From: Macrosoma leucophasiata
Taxonomy: Eukaryota; Arthropoda; Insecta; Lepidoptera; Hedylidae
Assembly (NCBI GenBank): GCA_036365455.1
Contig: JAWQUS010000020.1
Span: 2,701,001-2,765,000 of the forward strand
DNA length: 64,000 nt
Reading direction: 5' to 3'
Made by a program: the position numbers and the translations under genes. Below the pieces are notes generated by a model. The model searched no databases, was not told the DNA's origin, and worked only from the letters and a program-made list of their open reading frames with translations. Within the stretch, counting starts at the first letter, position 1, and every line of letters starts with the position of its first letter. Positions 41,766 to 52,924 of this stretch are shown piece after piece.

Positions 41766-42586
41766 CAATACCGAACAAATGTTTGGCAAAATATTTTATT
41801 TTAATAAGTTGTACTCTATATCTAAGATACACAGTAGATTTAAAGATATGATATTCTCAGTACATTAACACACAGGAAATAAAAGTAAATACCTATAAGG
41901 CAGGCTTTTATGAAGTACCTACAGAGAGTGTTTTTGATGGTTTTTTGACTTTATATGATTGATTTTCATCCCCGCCCCGGCTTACCTACATTACCTACTT
42001 ACGTAAATAAAAATCCTATATACTCTACCTGTGTACAAAATTTCATCGAAATCTGTCCAGCCGCTTTAGCATGATTAAGCAACAAACAAACATCTTTACT
42101 TTGTTTTATAATAGTAGCAGAGAATATGTAATAATACTACGTACCTATAGAATGGACACTACGACGTCTCGCCAGATTTCCCCTCTGCACCCAACCTCCT
42201 CCCCTCTTATGGGCGACGTTTGGTATTCTCTACGTGCTACGCACACAGGTGCACGTGTAAATACACGTCACTGATTGATGTCTGCGTAATAGAGACCAAA
42301 TTAAGCGTTTGTATGGAATTTTGGAGGAGAGTCCGCGGTGTGATAGTAGTAAGATACTTACTACTCGGAGTATGAAATTTCGTGTTTTAGTCTGCATTAT
42401 TGACGTAGCGTAGGCCTAATGCGCTCTACGTATGTACTTACTACCAGGAAAAAGTCCGGTAGTAGGTAGGTACACACAAGTTCTTAAGGCGGTTGTAATA
42501 AAATCTATATTCAAATGATTTTGAAAAACCGATAAGTATAATGACTACGACTGTACGTCTACGAGCACTTATAGTAACGAAATTAA
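41766..42586. other. Mostly unassigned; Hel-type fragment at 42000-42125
   Basis: ctctacctgtgtacaaaatt ... agccgctttagcatg is a worn Hel-J-like 3' region. Nothing else supported. Confidence 0.4.
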
Positions 42587-42905
42587 CGTAACTTCACGTA
42601 ACTTCACGCCTGTAATCCCCGAAGGGGTAGGCAGAGGTAAATGCATGCATTCAAGCATACATGCAAACACCCACGATTCGCCGGTTACGTTTTGGCCCAT
42701 GTAACAGGTGGCGAGCCTGTTGACATCTCCGGGCACATTACCAAACTTTGAGGTACTGGGAAATTTCCAGAAAATGGAAAAATCCCAATAGAACCAGAGA
42801 CAAAGGCTTTTTCACCATTATCTCTGATAACCCCCTACCCGGGAATCGAACCCAGGACCTCAGCGTAGTAGTAGTGGCCTGCTACCACTAGGCTACCGAG
42901 GCAGT
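42587..42905 (-). mobile_element. S-B SINE, full length
   Basis: taacttcacgtaacttcacg (short tail repeat) to ctaccgaggcagttacg. Near consensus, boxes intact. Confidence 0.9.
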
Positions 42906-43239
42906 TACGAAATTACATACAAATTATAATTATTGCATCCGATTGTAATCGATATATGGATTTGTAAACAAATTTTTATGACCGGTCCTTTGGGACGTAG
43001 ACGTTTTTTGATTACGGCTGAAAGGCCACGGTCCATTGTTTTTGGTCCGATCAGACTAAGTACCGAAACCATCGATCCCACAAACAACCGCTTGGAATTC
43101 GAATTTCGCAGATTCCTGTCTTAGTGAACACTTACGTCCTAAAAAAAACCTAAAATTTCTAAAAAAGAAAAAAAATACTAGCACAATGTACCTATTTCAT
43201 GACATTTCACGAATGTATAGATAGATACATATGATACAT

Positions 43240-43352
43240 TTAGGCTGGAGCGTCTTCTGCGCTCGCCGATTGCCCGGTGAAGTAGACTAGTGCCGTCTCG
43301 AGACAGGCCGCCTACATAAAGACCGACATAAAAAAAAAAAAAAAAAAAAACG
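43240..43352 (+). mobile_element. Short retroposon with ~20 A and 10-bp target duplication
   Basis: A 90-bp GC-rich 3' segment (gctggagcgtcttctgcgct ... cataaagaccgacat) followed by A20. The exact duplication tatgatacat lies at 43230-43239 and 43353-43362. Probably the 5'-truncated end of a LINE not otherwise present here. Confidence 0.82.
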
Positions 43353-43367
43353 TATGATACATAGATA

Positions 43368-43416
43368 ACTAACAGATAATTGTGACTCTGTCTGACAGTC
43401 ACAATTATCTGTTAGT
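43368..43416. repeat. Perfect hairpin, 20-bp arms, 9-bp loop
   Basis: actaacagataattgtgact (43368-43387) and its exact complement (43397-43416). Confidence 0.92.
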
Positions 43417-43682
43417 AATGTATACAATAAACAAATAATTTTCAATAAATTATTATTGCGACAATAAATTAAGTTATAAAGCTATATCTATCAACATCGA
43501 CCCGCACACGGTATGTGTAAAGTTTGATTAAGTAATAGATAGGTACGTCTTCTTATTGCAAATTAAATTTTAAGAACTTTAAGCAAATTAGTATTTTTAC
43601 TCGTCCTTGCTACCTACTTCGTGCTTGTCAAATTCAATTATCATTCTCAGAATGAGATATTGTATCTACTAACTAAACATCG

Positions 43683-44025
43683 TCCCTCCCTCCGCGCGTG
43701 AAGTGCGACAGAGGGGGGGGATGGTTAGGGGGTCGAGGTGTGCCTCGTTCCCCGGGCCTATCTGCCCCCGATGCGTCGGGGGCGTGATCGAATGAAGGGG
43801 ATGTTGGCATGCAGAGAAACTTGCTGAGGGAGGCCATTTCGTTTTTTTTTTTATTCCTTTTTTTAACTTTTTTTTTCTTTTTTATCCCCTTTTTTTTCTT
43901 TCTGTTTTTGTTTTGAGCTTTTTAACCATTGTTTTTTATTTTTTATTTATTTTTTTTTTCTGTGGGTTTAAAGTTTTTTTGTGGGTATAATCTTTTCTCT
44001 CCCTCAGCTATTCCCCACACGCCGC
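43683..44025 (+). repeat. U-T repeat: GC-rich head plus T-rich body
   Basis: gtccctccctccgcgcg, gggcctatctgcccccga, then a T-rich stretch ending ctccctcagctattcc. The minus strand of 62712-63010 carries the same order. Possibly the 5' region of a retroposon; class unknown. Confidence 0.6.
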
Positions 44026-44410
44026 TTACATTAGGTTGAATAAGGACGATATTGTATCGTATGGTAGTTTACCTACTGCGATTTCCATTATGTACCAAAC
44101 CACCCCCAAATGGGTGGCACCCGGTGCGAGCCGCCCCTACCCCCTCTCCACTAAAACACTATTGTCGTTTTAAATAAATAAAGCTTCATTTAATACAGAC
44201 TTATACATATAGGTAATTCAAATTATAGATGATGGAAAGCACATAGCATATGAATATTTACTTACTAATCAGTATGTAATATCGATCGTGGTGGGAAACA
44301 TTCACCGCATGAAACCTGAACAGACCGGTCTTCACTAACAGCATGCTGAGTACTATAATCTATAGACATCTACTCAAATATCAGAAATAAAATACAGAAA
44401 GTTTTCTGGT
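44026..44410. other. Unassigned sequence
   Basis: 44098-44140 resembles the transposon end at 18.5 kb. Nothing else supported. Confidence 0.4.
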
Positions 44411-44705
44411 TTTTTTAATGTAATGGAAGTGGCAAACAAGCATGCAGTTCACATTGATGTAAAATGTTAAGTGATGACTGTAGCCTATAGACACCCACAT
44501 AAAGACCAAGGTCAAAATGCAGATGCGTTACCACTCCTGAGGCCTAAGGTGTTATGCATCTGTGCCGGAAATTACAAGGTCCTACATTACCACCTGACCG
44601 GAACACGATAGTGCTGAACACTAGTATTTAGCGGCAAGTATGTATATTAGGTAATGCGGTGGTGGCTACGCCCGCGAGCTCCGTCACTGGAGCTCAACCA
44701 CATTA
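44411..44705 (-). mobile_element. R-A copy, full length, subfamily a
   Basis: ttttaatgtaatggaagtgg to ggagctcaaccaca, with a short duplication of gatgt(aaa)atgttaag. Confidence 0.9.
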
Positions 44706-45186
44706 CATGACATCTTGCTAAGATGAATTGGAGAGGGTAGGTAACATTGCAACCGCGCGAAGCCGGGGCGGGCCGCTAGTGTAATATAAAAATGGACTTC
44801 AGTTGGGATTTGAACCCACTCCCACTGGGATCTCTAGTCCAGCCGTGGAGTTGGACTTCGGCAACGAAATACTTCACTCGCATGTGTTATTGCGAAAAAT
44901 TCAATAATAAAAAAAATAATTCTTATAGATTAGTAGCTATCTACCTATTGGATGTTTGGATGCAACTGTGGCTCAACCATTCGTTATGCTGTTGTCGTGT
45001 TGAACTTAAAACAGTCAACAACTTTCGAATGTCGACGTGGAAACTTGGTCGGTTAGTTTAGATTTTCGATACAAACTTGCTCAAAGCATTTTATCTAGGA
45101 AAACATAAATACTATACAAAACCATTTAGGCATGTTGTTGACTATTACCTTTATTCAATCCCTTTATTGTTTTTAATCTATTTATG
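44706..45186. other. Unassigned; S-D head fragment at 44793-44865
   Basis: acttcagttgggatttgaac ... cggcaacgaa is a damaged S-D tRNA-like core. Otherwise nothing supported. Confidence 0.4.
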
Positions 45187-45251
45187 CCGACATAACTTCA
45201 TACCTGTATTCTCTGAAAATAAATGCACCTGCACCTACGATTCGCATACAA
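45187..45251 (-). mobile_element. S-B 3' tail fragment, target of M-hAT
   Basis: cataacttcatacctgtatt to cctacgattcgcatacaa. Confidence 0.55.
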
Positions 45252-45548
45252 CGTAGAGCAACACCGGGGGGGTAGCCATATGCAGGCTTTCCCCTCTGTC
45301 AAAGTACAAGCCCAAATGTGCCTATACCTGTCGCCTAGATGTTTAAATGTGTGCGTGAAATTGTTTCTGTATTTTGTTAGAGTCAATGTGTGAGTTTCGT
45401 AGTAATAGACGATTTTTGTAGTGTGCCGGTGTGTCGCACGCATTTCCCCCCGCAAAAAATGACAGACTGTTTTGCATCGGTAATACACGCTATGGCTACT
45501 CCTCTCCAGTCCGCAGCGGACTGGACCGATGGCCCGTGTTGCTCTATG
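45252..45548 (+). mobile_element. M-hAT MITE, 297 bp, target duplication gcatacaa
   Basis: Ends cgtagagcaac (one change) and gttgctctatg, duplication gcatacaa at 45244-45251 and 45549-45556. The left flank is an S-B tail fragment. Confidence 0.9.
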
Positions 45549-45560
45549 GCATACAAGGTA

Positions 45561-45757
45561 CAGTATTCAACAATTAATACTGATAACTTGATCAAAATGT
45601 CGACAAACGTCAAATAGGTATGGTGCGAAAGTGATAACGCTCTACAGACCCGTAGACTCAAAAGTCTTTTGTCTCTGCAAAACACGTGCAAACGACAGAG
45701 ATATCTTATATATTTGAGGGTTGCTTAAAATTAAGAGACGTTCGAGTATGTTTTCGA
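45561..45757 (-). mobile_element. Adjacent M-G and M-H fragments
   Basis: 45561-45655 is an internally deleted M-G in reverse (TA then cagtattcaac; aacgctctacagacccg). 45656-45757 is the right part of M-H (aaaacacgtgcaaacgac ... cgttcgagtatg). Confidence 0.6.
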
Positions 45758-45984
45758 CCATTAGCGACAAATAGTTTAGAAAAAGCCTTTTGGTGATTTG
45801 CGCCGAGCATTACCTTATTTACGTGCTACTAAATGACATTGCTTATCGCTACAGTGTACGCGTCGAGAGAAATTATTGGGCTCTACATTTGTAGAGACCC
45901 TCATTTTCGGGCACAAAACTGGTTATTTTCATTCCAGAAGATTCCTAAAACCGCCTGATTTCTTTTCTGTAACGATAGTGAGAA

Positions 45985-46234
45985 GCATGCATGCAACATA
46001 CATAAATGTGAAGTCATGACTGCAGTCTATAGATATCTACACAAAAACCAGAGTTCAAAATGCATATGCGTTGCCACCCTTAAAAACCTTAGTTGTTTTG
46101 TCTCTGTGATAGTAATTACGGGGCTATACATTTCCATCTAAATGGAACACGATAGTGCTGAACTCTAACTACCATTTAGCTGCAGATTAAGGTTATACCG
46201 TGGTGCCTACGCCCTCGAGTTACCACCAGTAAAG
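45985..46234 (-). mobile_element. R-A copy, subfamily b, diverged
   Basis: gtgagaagcatgcatgcaac to gttaccaccagtaaa. Older than the subfamily-a copies. Confidence 0.8.
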
Positions 46235-46360
46235 CACATAGGTATATACTAGGAATAGTAAATTAAAATAAAAAACATGTATTTATTTTCATTTCATTCT
46301 CCACATGAACTTAGAACGAAGAAAAGAAAGTCAGTTGGAACTCTTTTAAATTAAAGCTTA

Positions 46361-46833
46361 AAGGAGATGTTGCAAAAATGTATGGACCTCCGGCCATGTA
46401 TTGTACATAATATCATTAAACAGGCAAAATCAATATAAAAACGTTTTTTACTGCATATTTACACTTAGTTAGCTTTGTTTGCACTTACAAAATATTATTT
46501 GCAGTTAGAATTGCAACTCAAAACCAACATGGCGAATATGGCGGGCGATGTCATTTTTTCATTTTCATTTTTAAATTATATTTTGATTATATAGTACTTG
46601 GCGAAAAAAGTAATATTATCTAAATACTATCGAAATCGATTGATCCCAAGTGTCGGCTGTATCGCCGCCATGTTTAACATAGTTGAAAATGATAATATGG
46701 TTTGAATTAAATGTGGTTGTAACTCTGAAATATTTTCTTGAATAAATTAATTGTATTTTTTTCGGATTCTTTTTTAATTTACTTATTTTTTGAGGACGTG
46801 TACGAACCAGAGCCGTGCTCGCAACATCTCCTT
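46361..46833. mobile_element. M-N MITE, TA-flanked, 473 bp
   Basis: aaggagatgttgcaaaaatg to gcaacatctcctt, TA on both sides (46359-46360, 46834-46835). Collinear with the 34.0 kb copy over its full length. Confidence 0.87.
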
Positions 46834-47076
46834 TATAGATAGTCATAAAAATCTGGTAATGTGAACTTAAGAACATACTAAATTGGCGATATATAAGTCC
46901 ATATACCTACCTACCTACATTTTATAATGACTGCAAAGCCCTATATTTATCCCTATATTTTATTTAGATTCGATTATTATACAATGACCCGGTAATTATC
47001 GCCTGTAAAAATCTTAAAATCTTCAGATCTACCAATGTAGACTGCATGCTTGTTACTTTTTTACGAGTATGTAATT

Positions 47077-47352
47077 TTTTTTATGCAATGGAAGTGGCAA
47101 ACAACCTTGCATTTCACATTGATGTTAAGTGATGACTACGGCCTATATGTAGACACCCACACAATGACCAGAGGTCAAAATGTAGATGCGTTGCCACTCT
47201 GAGGCCTAAGGTGTTATGCCCTTGTGCCGGAAATTACAAGGACCTGACCGGAACACGATAGTGCCGTACACTACCATTTAGCGGCAAGTTCCTAAAGTAA
47301 TGCGGTGGAGTCTACACCCGCGAGGTTCGTCACTGGTGCTCTACCACCAGAT
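47077..47352 (-). mobile_element. R-A copy, nearly full length, subfamily a
   Basis: ttttttatgcaatggaagtg to ctctaccaccagataaa; ~20 bp deletion near 47240. Confidence 0.87.
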
Positions 47353-47439
47353 AAATAAACGCTCTACATCTCTACATCATTCTCATTCTAACAAAACTAA
47401 ATAAAAAACCAGAAAGATCTTTTATTGCACTTCCGAAAA

Positions 47440-47880
47440 AAATCTACGCAGTCTACGCACACTATAAAAACGTAATACGTCTAACAGCGCAAATAACTTA
47501 ACCGCTTTCTAAATCCTCACGACTCAACCCTATGCGCTCGCGCAACCGATTCCTGCAATACGACGGTCATTTTCATCGCGCACTATCATCACTCACAAAG
47601 GCACGACGCTTGCGACGTTGCCACCCCGACCAAGAATGCGGCCGGCGCGTTGCCAGCCCGTCAAACGTTGAGCGATAAAGAGTGCATTGGGCGGCCACCC
47701 GAATCCGCCATTTTGTTATTCAACTCGCGTTTAACATTTTTCAAAATTCGAATGCCCTGAAGCTGTTCAAATTTGAATTGTGGCGTGGATTGCGTTTCGA
47801 TTTACGTGTTAAATTCGAAACGTCGATTATTCATGTGAGGGAAATGAAGGTAATAGCAATGTTTGTTGTTTTAAATCTAT
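47440..47880 (+). promoter_or_regulatory. CpG-rich, repeat-free block; candidate promoter and untranslated first exon
   Basis: 47520-47720 has about 20 CpGs, a CCGCCATTTTG motif, and no repeat match in the window. AAG|GTAATAGC at 47848-47856 could be a splice donor. The open frame 47682-47900 (72 codons) shows no known motif. This is the best host-gene candidate here, but evidence is weak. Confidence 0.25.
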
Positions 47881-48078
47881 ATGTATTGAATGTTATATAA
47901 AGGTCATTTGAAACGTGTAAATGACACATTTAGATTATGTTATTTAGCATTTGCACGTGTGGCGGTGATAAGATCGTACTGATTTTCTTCACATGTATCG
48001 TAATCTATAGTAAATTAGCTACATAGGTAGGTTTGTGTTGAAATATTCATTGACTCTATTCTTGAATTTATAGAGTTT

Positions 48079-48219
48079 CCCCCCTTATTCATAAACGTAC
48101 ATTAGATACGTTTTAGCTATAGAATGCTTTGTCTTTGTCAGTTGCATTGTTGCAGGATAGAAAAATACAAAGGAGAGATTAGCAACACTTTAGCTAAAAT
48201 ACTTTTATGAATAAGAGGG
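48079..48219 (+). mobile_element. M-I MITE
   Basis: ccccttattcataaacgtac to cttttatgaataagaggg; flanks worn. Confidence 0.8.
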
Positions 48220-48429
48220 TAAGGGTACCTATAAGTTATCATTTTCAATGTTCTTAAGTTCAATTTAGTAGTCATTCAAAAGCGTCTTTAAATGTAGGTA
48301 CCTACCTAAGAAGGTATATCTATTGTTGGTAAGTATTTTCGTTTACGATAGAGTGTGGGGTGTGACTCTATGCTTGATTTTTAAAGAGTTTGGGTACCTA
48401 TAAATTACCATTTTATTGCTTTAAGTTCA

Positions 48430-48571
48430 ATTAACACCTTAGGCCTCAGGAGTGGTAACGCATCTGCAGTTTGACCTCGGTCTTTGTGTAAGTGTCTATA
48501 GGCTGCAGTCGTCACTTAACATCAATGTGAACTGCATCCTTGTTTGCCACTTCCATATCATAAAAAAAATA
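48430..48571 (+). mobile_element. R-A 3' half
   Basis: taacaccttaggcctcagga to cttccatatcataaaaaaaa. Confidence 0.87.
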
Positions 48572-48614
48572 AAGCATTCTTTTCGTCATCTTTAAATATA
48601 CCTATGTAGGTATA

Positions 48615-48819
48615 TATTTTTTTTTTATACGCTTCCACTCACAGCCACACAGTAGGTATAAACCTGTGTCGTGGGTGCCGTTGTACACATACACAAACAC
48701 CCAGACCCGAAACAAATATCTGAAGGCCATACAAACATTTGTCCCGGTGCGGGGATCGAACCCGCGACTCTCCGAATCAAACGGTCATCTCACACCGCTG
48801 GACTAACCGGGTCGTCAAT
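48615..48819 (-). mobile_element. S-C SINE, full length
   Basis: Head at 48740-48819 (B-box ggttcgatccccgc in reverse), tail gtaagcg-type at left. Confidence 0.87.
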
Positions 48820-49035
48820 TGTTATTGCTATTTTTGTTTACGGTTTAGCACATTGGCTAAACTTGAGGACGTAGGCACTATTAGTACCTATTAGTTATGT
48901 ACATAATCTCTTTGTCCTACAGCTATGAATGACGCATAGCCACGTAATTTCTGGCACAGATGCAAAAGCTACTTACACAACGCTTTTGGACCGAAATGTC
49001 ACTAGGTTTTTACAAATTTCTGTAAGCTGGAATAG

Positions 49036-49328
49036 TTTACTGGTGGTAGGGTTCCTGTGTAGGAGCTCGAGGGTGTAGACACCACCGCATTACCTAATCT
49101 ATCTGCCGAAAAATGATAGTGTTCAACACTATCGGGTGCCGGTTAGACTGTAATTTTTTTTTATGTAATGGAAGTGGTAAACATGCATGCAGTTCACATT
49201 GATGTTAAGTGATGACTGCAGCCTATAGACACCCACACACAGACCAGAGGCCAAATGCAGATGCGTTGCCACCCTTGAGCCCTTAGTTGATATGAGTCTG
49301 TGATTAGTTATTGCGGAGCCGTACAAAT
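49036..49328. mobile_element. Two R-A fragments joined tail-inward
   Basis: 49036-49152 is the 5' part of a plus-strand subfamily-b copy; 49153-49328 is the 3' part of a minus-strand copy (ttttatgtaatggaagtggt...). Confidence 0.8.
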
Positions 49329-49633
49329 CTTTTGTATCATATTATAGTAAATAGAAATCATATAAATTATACAAATTCCGAAACAGGAAATGCCAAAAAA
49401 ATATATAGGTATCTATATATAATGTATAATTGACCTTCGATATTCAATATTCCTCGAATTTTATTAATTTTCGTTCAACTACCTTATTTTGCAATACCTA
49501 TTTATTTTGTGTTATTTTTGCTTCCGCAATACCAATACCTACATAACGTATAATTTAAATACCTTAGCATATTACCTCTAAAAAAAATTATAAAAATGAT
49601 TCTTTTTACTTTTTATGATGTCCAAGTGTTATA

Positions 49634-50172
49634 ATAGGTTAGGATCCCACTGCAGAATCATTTCATTCATCCAGATATGCTGCAAACTTATTTTTTACGC
49701 ATATTTATAATCTACGAGTATGTATACGAAAATATAAAATAAAATATGTAGAGGCGTGTTTTCTAAGAATCTTTATACCTACGTATGGCCGTGAAGTTGA
49801 CAATATTTTATAAAAAAATACCAGTAAAAAAAACCCTTCTTAAAAAAACGAAAAATATACTTGCGTCCATTTTTGGATAGTGCTACATGCTAGTGGATAT
49901 ATATTCTCTTATTTATAAATATGCGTATAAATTAGGTTTGCTGTATATTTCATCATCATCATTTCAGCCAAAAGACGTCCACTGCTGGACAAAGGCCTCT
50001 CTCAAAGATTGCCACACAACGAACGGTCCTGGGCCGCCCTCATCCAACGATTGCCCGCGACCCTCATCAGGTCGTCAGTCCATCTCATGGGGGGCCTGCC
50101 TACGCTTCGTCTTCCGGTACGCGGAAGAATATTGGATGAACGAAATGATTCTGCAGTGGGATCCTAACCTAT
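49634..50172. mobile_element. M-O element with ~40-bp terminal inverted repeats
   Basis: ataggttaggatcccactgc ... tttcattcatcca at the left is matched inverted at 50131-50172. L-P is inserted in the right half. These are the best-preserved M-O ends in the window. Confidence 0.82.
49953..50126 (-). pseudogene. L-P LINE 3' end inserted in an M-O element
   Basis: The minus strand carries the same C-terminal region as 15.4 kb (WTDDL..., GRPPMRW-like) and (ATG)n tail seen here as catcatcatcattt. It lies between the two terminal inverted repeats of the M-O element at 49634-50172. Confidence 0.78.
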
Positions 50173-50340
50173 ACGCTGAAATGTGATCAATTCTATTACG
50201 TTTGTAGTTTTTCACAATTATTTTTTATTTATTTATACATTTAACATAATTTAACTACAGATACAATACATTTGTATAATTAAGCATACAAAATCACATT
50301 AATTCAGTTTTTATTTAAATTTAATATATCTTATTATAAA

Positions 50341-50561
50341 CTAGCTGTGCCCGCGACTTCGTCCACGGGAGAAAAAATATGATTGTTCAGTATCTACCCG
50401 GACGAAGTCGTGGGCGCAGCTAGTATAAAAGTAGCCTAAGTTACTCCTTATCACATCAGCTATCTGCCAGTGAAAGTCCCATACATTCATATGCATTTAC
50501 TAAAAAGCGGTTATTTTAAATATTTGCAAACAGACACTCCAATTTTATTTATTTGTATAGA
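50341..50561 (-). mobile_element. Hel-J element, short form with complete ends
   Basis: Minus strand: A|TCTATACAAATAAATAAA at 50561; 3' hairpin arms 50340-50364 and 50400-50424 (two mismatches in 25), ending CTAG|T at 50341. Confidence 0.7.
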
Positions 50562-50587
50562 TTATAAAAAAATATTGGAAATCATAT

Positions 50588-51187
50588 ATTACGACTACCC
50601 ATGAAACTTTAAGATCTTTAGCCATTTGATAAAATAAATATAGGGCCGTAGATAATGACTTACCGCAACACGATAGCGTGGACCACTATGGTTTAGCGGC
50701 AGAAAGTTTAGGTAACGCGGTGGTGCTTTGCCATCCATTTGTTACTGGTGGTAGAGCTCCAGTGACGGAGCTCGCGGGCGTAGGCACCACCGCATTACCT
50801 AATATACTTGCCGCTAAATGGTAGTGTTCAACACTATCGTGTTCCGGTCAGGTGGTAATGTACGGCCCTGTAATTTCAGGCACAGAGGCCATAACACCTT
50901 AGGCCTCAGGAGTGGCAGCGCATCTGCATTTTGACCTCTGGTCATTGTGTGGGTGTCTATAGGCTGCAGTCATCACTTAACATCAATGTGAACTGCATGC
51001 TTGTTTGCCACTTTTATTACATAAAAAAAAAAAAAAAATTACGACTACCCATGAAATTTTAAGATCTTTAGCCATTTGATAAAATAAATATAGGGCCGTA
51101 GATAATGCCTTACCGCAACACGATAGCGTGGACCGCTATGGTTTAGCGGCAGAAAGTTTAGGTAACGCGGTGGTGCTTTGCCATCCA
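50588..51187. repeat. 150-bp direct duplication flanking an R-A copy
   Basis: 50588-50737 and 51038-51187 match at all but three of 150 positions. The duplicated unit is itself an old R-A relative (agggccgtagataatg, tttagcggcagaaagtttag). Confidence 0.92.
50741..51037 (+). mobile_element. R-A copy, full length, subfamily a, A16 tail
   Basis: ttactggtggtagagctcca to cttttattacat plus a run of A. Lies between the two 150-bp repeats. Confidence 0.92.
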
Positions 51188-51251
51188 GCTCTATTACTAG
51201 AGCTTTACCACTAGTGGAAGTAGTATTGAAGGGACTTAAAATATGTCACTT

Positions 51252-51527
51252 ATAATGTAAGGCCCTGTAATGACTATCACAGAGACATAACACATCGTCG
51301 ATATCCTCACTACCCGAAGGTTGACTGGTAGAAAACGCCTAGTGGCGTTAAGTCCGCCTTATGTATAATTTCTGTGCATACATAAAATAATAAATAAATA
51401 AATAAAATAACAACTTAGGTCTCAGGGGTGGCAATACATCTGCATTTATACTTCTATAGGCCTCAGTCATCACTGAACAATGTAAGCTGCATTGTTAGTT
51501 GCCACTCTCCTTACATAAAAAAAAGAA
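51252..51527 (+). mobile_element. R-A copy (subfamily b) interrupted by a LINE 3' end
   Basis: 51252-51298 and 51413-51527. The insert 51299-51412 (ctacccgaaggttgactggt ... aataaataaataaaa) is the 3' end of another LINE with an A-rich tail. Confidence 0.72.
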
Positions 51528-52050
51528 ATAAAAAATACGCTTACACCCACAGCGCCACAGTAGGTATAAACCTGTGTCTTGGGTGCCGTTGTACACACAC
51601 AACACATACACAAACACCCTGGTTTCAACTGGTGGTCAACTGTTTACTGGTGGTAGAGCTCCAGTGACGGAGCTCGCAGGCGTAGGCACCACCACAACTA
51701 ATATACTTGCCGCTAAATGGTAGTTTTCAGCACTATCGTGTTCCGGTCAGGTGGTAATGTATGGCCCTGTCATTTCGGGCACAGAGGCTTACACCTTAGG
51801 CCTCGTAAGTGGTAACGCATCTGCATTTTTAGGCTCTGGTCTTTGTGTGGGTGTCTATAGGCTGCAGTCATCACTTAACATCAATGTCAACTGCATGCTT
51901 GTTTGCAACTTTCATAACATTAAAAAAAAACTTAGATTCCAAACAAATATCTGCAGGGCCATACAAATATTTGTCCTGGTGCCGGGATCGAACCCGCAAC
52001 CCTTCGAATCAAATGATCGTCTCACACCGCTGGACTAACCGGGTCGTCAA
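51528..52050 (-). mobile_element. S-C SINE split by R-A
   Basis: Tail part 51528-51620 and head part 51938-52050; consensus is restored when the R-A between is removed. Confidence 0.8.
51643..51930 (+). mobile_element. R-A copy, full length, subfamily a
   Basis: ttactggtggtagagctcca to tcataacattaaaaaaaa, inserted in S-C. Confidence 0.9.
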
Positions 52051-52104
52051 TGTCGTCATGGTCATCGAATGGTCGTAATCACCACGTTACGTTCAAACAA
52101 CAAT

Positions 52105-52286
52105 GTACCTACTGCAAAATCGGTCCAGCCGTTCCCAAGATTAGCCGGAACAAACAGACAGACAGACAAAAATTGTAATAAATGTTCTTTTGATATATGT
52201 ACCGTGTATACATTCATTTGCATTTAGTTAAAAGCGGTTATTTTTATATTACAAACAGACACTCCAATTTTATTTATTTGTATAGA
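52105..52286 (-). mobile_element. Hel-J element, 3' truncated
   Basis: Minus-strand 5' end ATCTATACAAATAAATAAAA at 52286; extends to about 52105 (gtccagccgttcccaaga). Confidence 0.6.
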
Positions 52287-52309
52287 TAATCATATAACGA
52301 GTTTAAAAG

Positions 52310-52440
52310 GAAAACTATCACAGCTACGTAGACTTTCCACTTCGAGCAATAGTCGATCAACTAACAAAATATATTATAAAAAAAACGGAACGCTACATTA
52401 TGCGTGTCCTAATACGCGCTTGGCCGTTTTCAGTACATAG
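52310..52440 (-). repeat. U-M remnant
   Basis: aaaaggaaaactatcacagc ... acgcgcttggccgttttcag. Confidence 0.5.
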
Positions 52441-52598
52441 AGATTTTTGATATAATCTTTTGTGTTCCACTTAACAAGACTTAGGTACGGCTGTATCCAG
52501 CACGATTTCTTTTTCTTGCAACCTGACCTCGATCGGTTGAGGGTCTTGCTATTGTGTTCGTTAACGTCTTGTCTGAATAACTAGCGCGAATCTAATAA

Positions 52599-52849
52599 TC
52601 TATATATATATAAAAATCAATTGCAGTTCGTTAGTCTCGCTAAAACTCGAGAACGGCTGGACGGATTTGGCTAATTTTGGATTTGAATGATTTTTGGAAG
52701 TCCAGGGAAGATTTTAAAGGTAAGAAAATATGAAGAAATTGATGGGCAAAAACCACAATTTCGTTTTCCCATACAAATAGTCCTTATCTATCAAACCTTT
52801 GACACATTATTTCATTTTGAGGCAATACGAAGTTTGCTGGGTAAGCTAG
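52599..52849 (+). mobile_element. Hel-K element, complete ends
   Basis: A|TCTATATATATATAAAAA ... gctgggtaaGCTAG|T. 251 bp; same order as 3.5 and 13.8 kb copies. Confidence 0.68.
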
Positions 52850-52924
52850 TATATAATAAAATATAAATAAAACGTTTTGAAGTCTTTATACCTAACTGTA
52901 TTCTTCTATTTTTTTTTTAATTTA

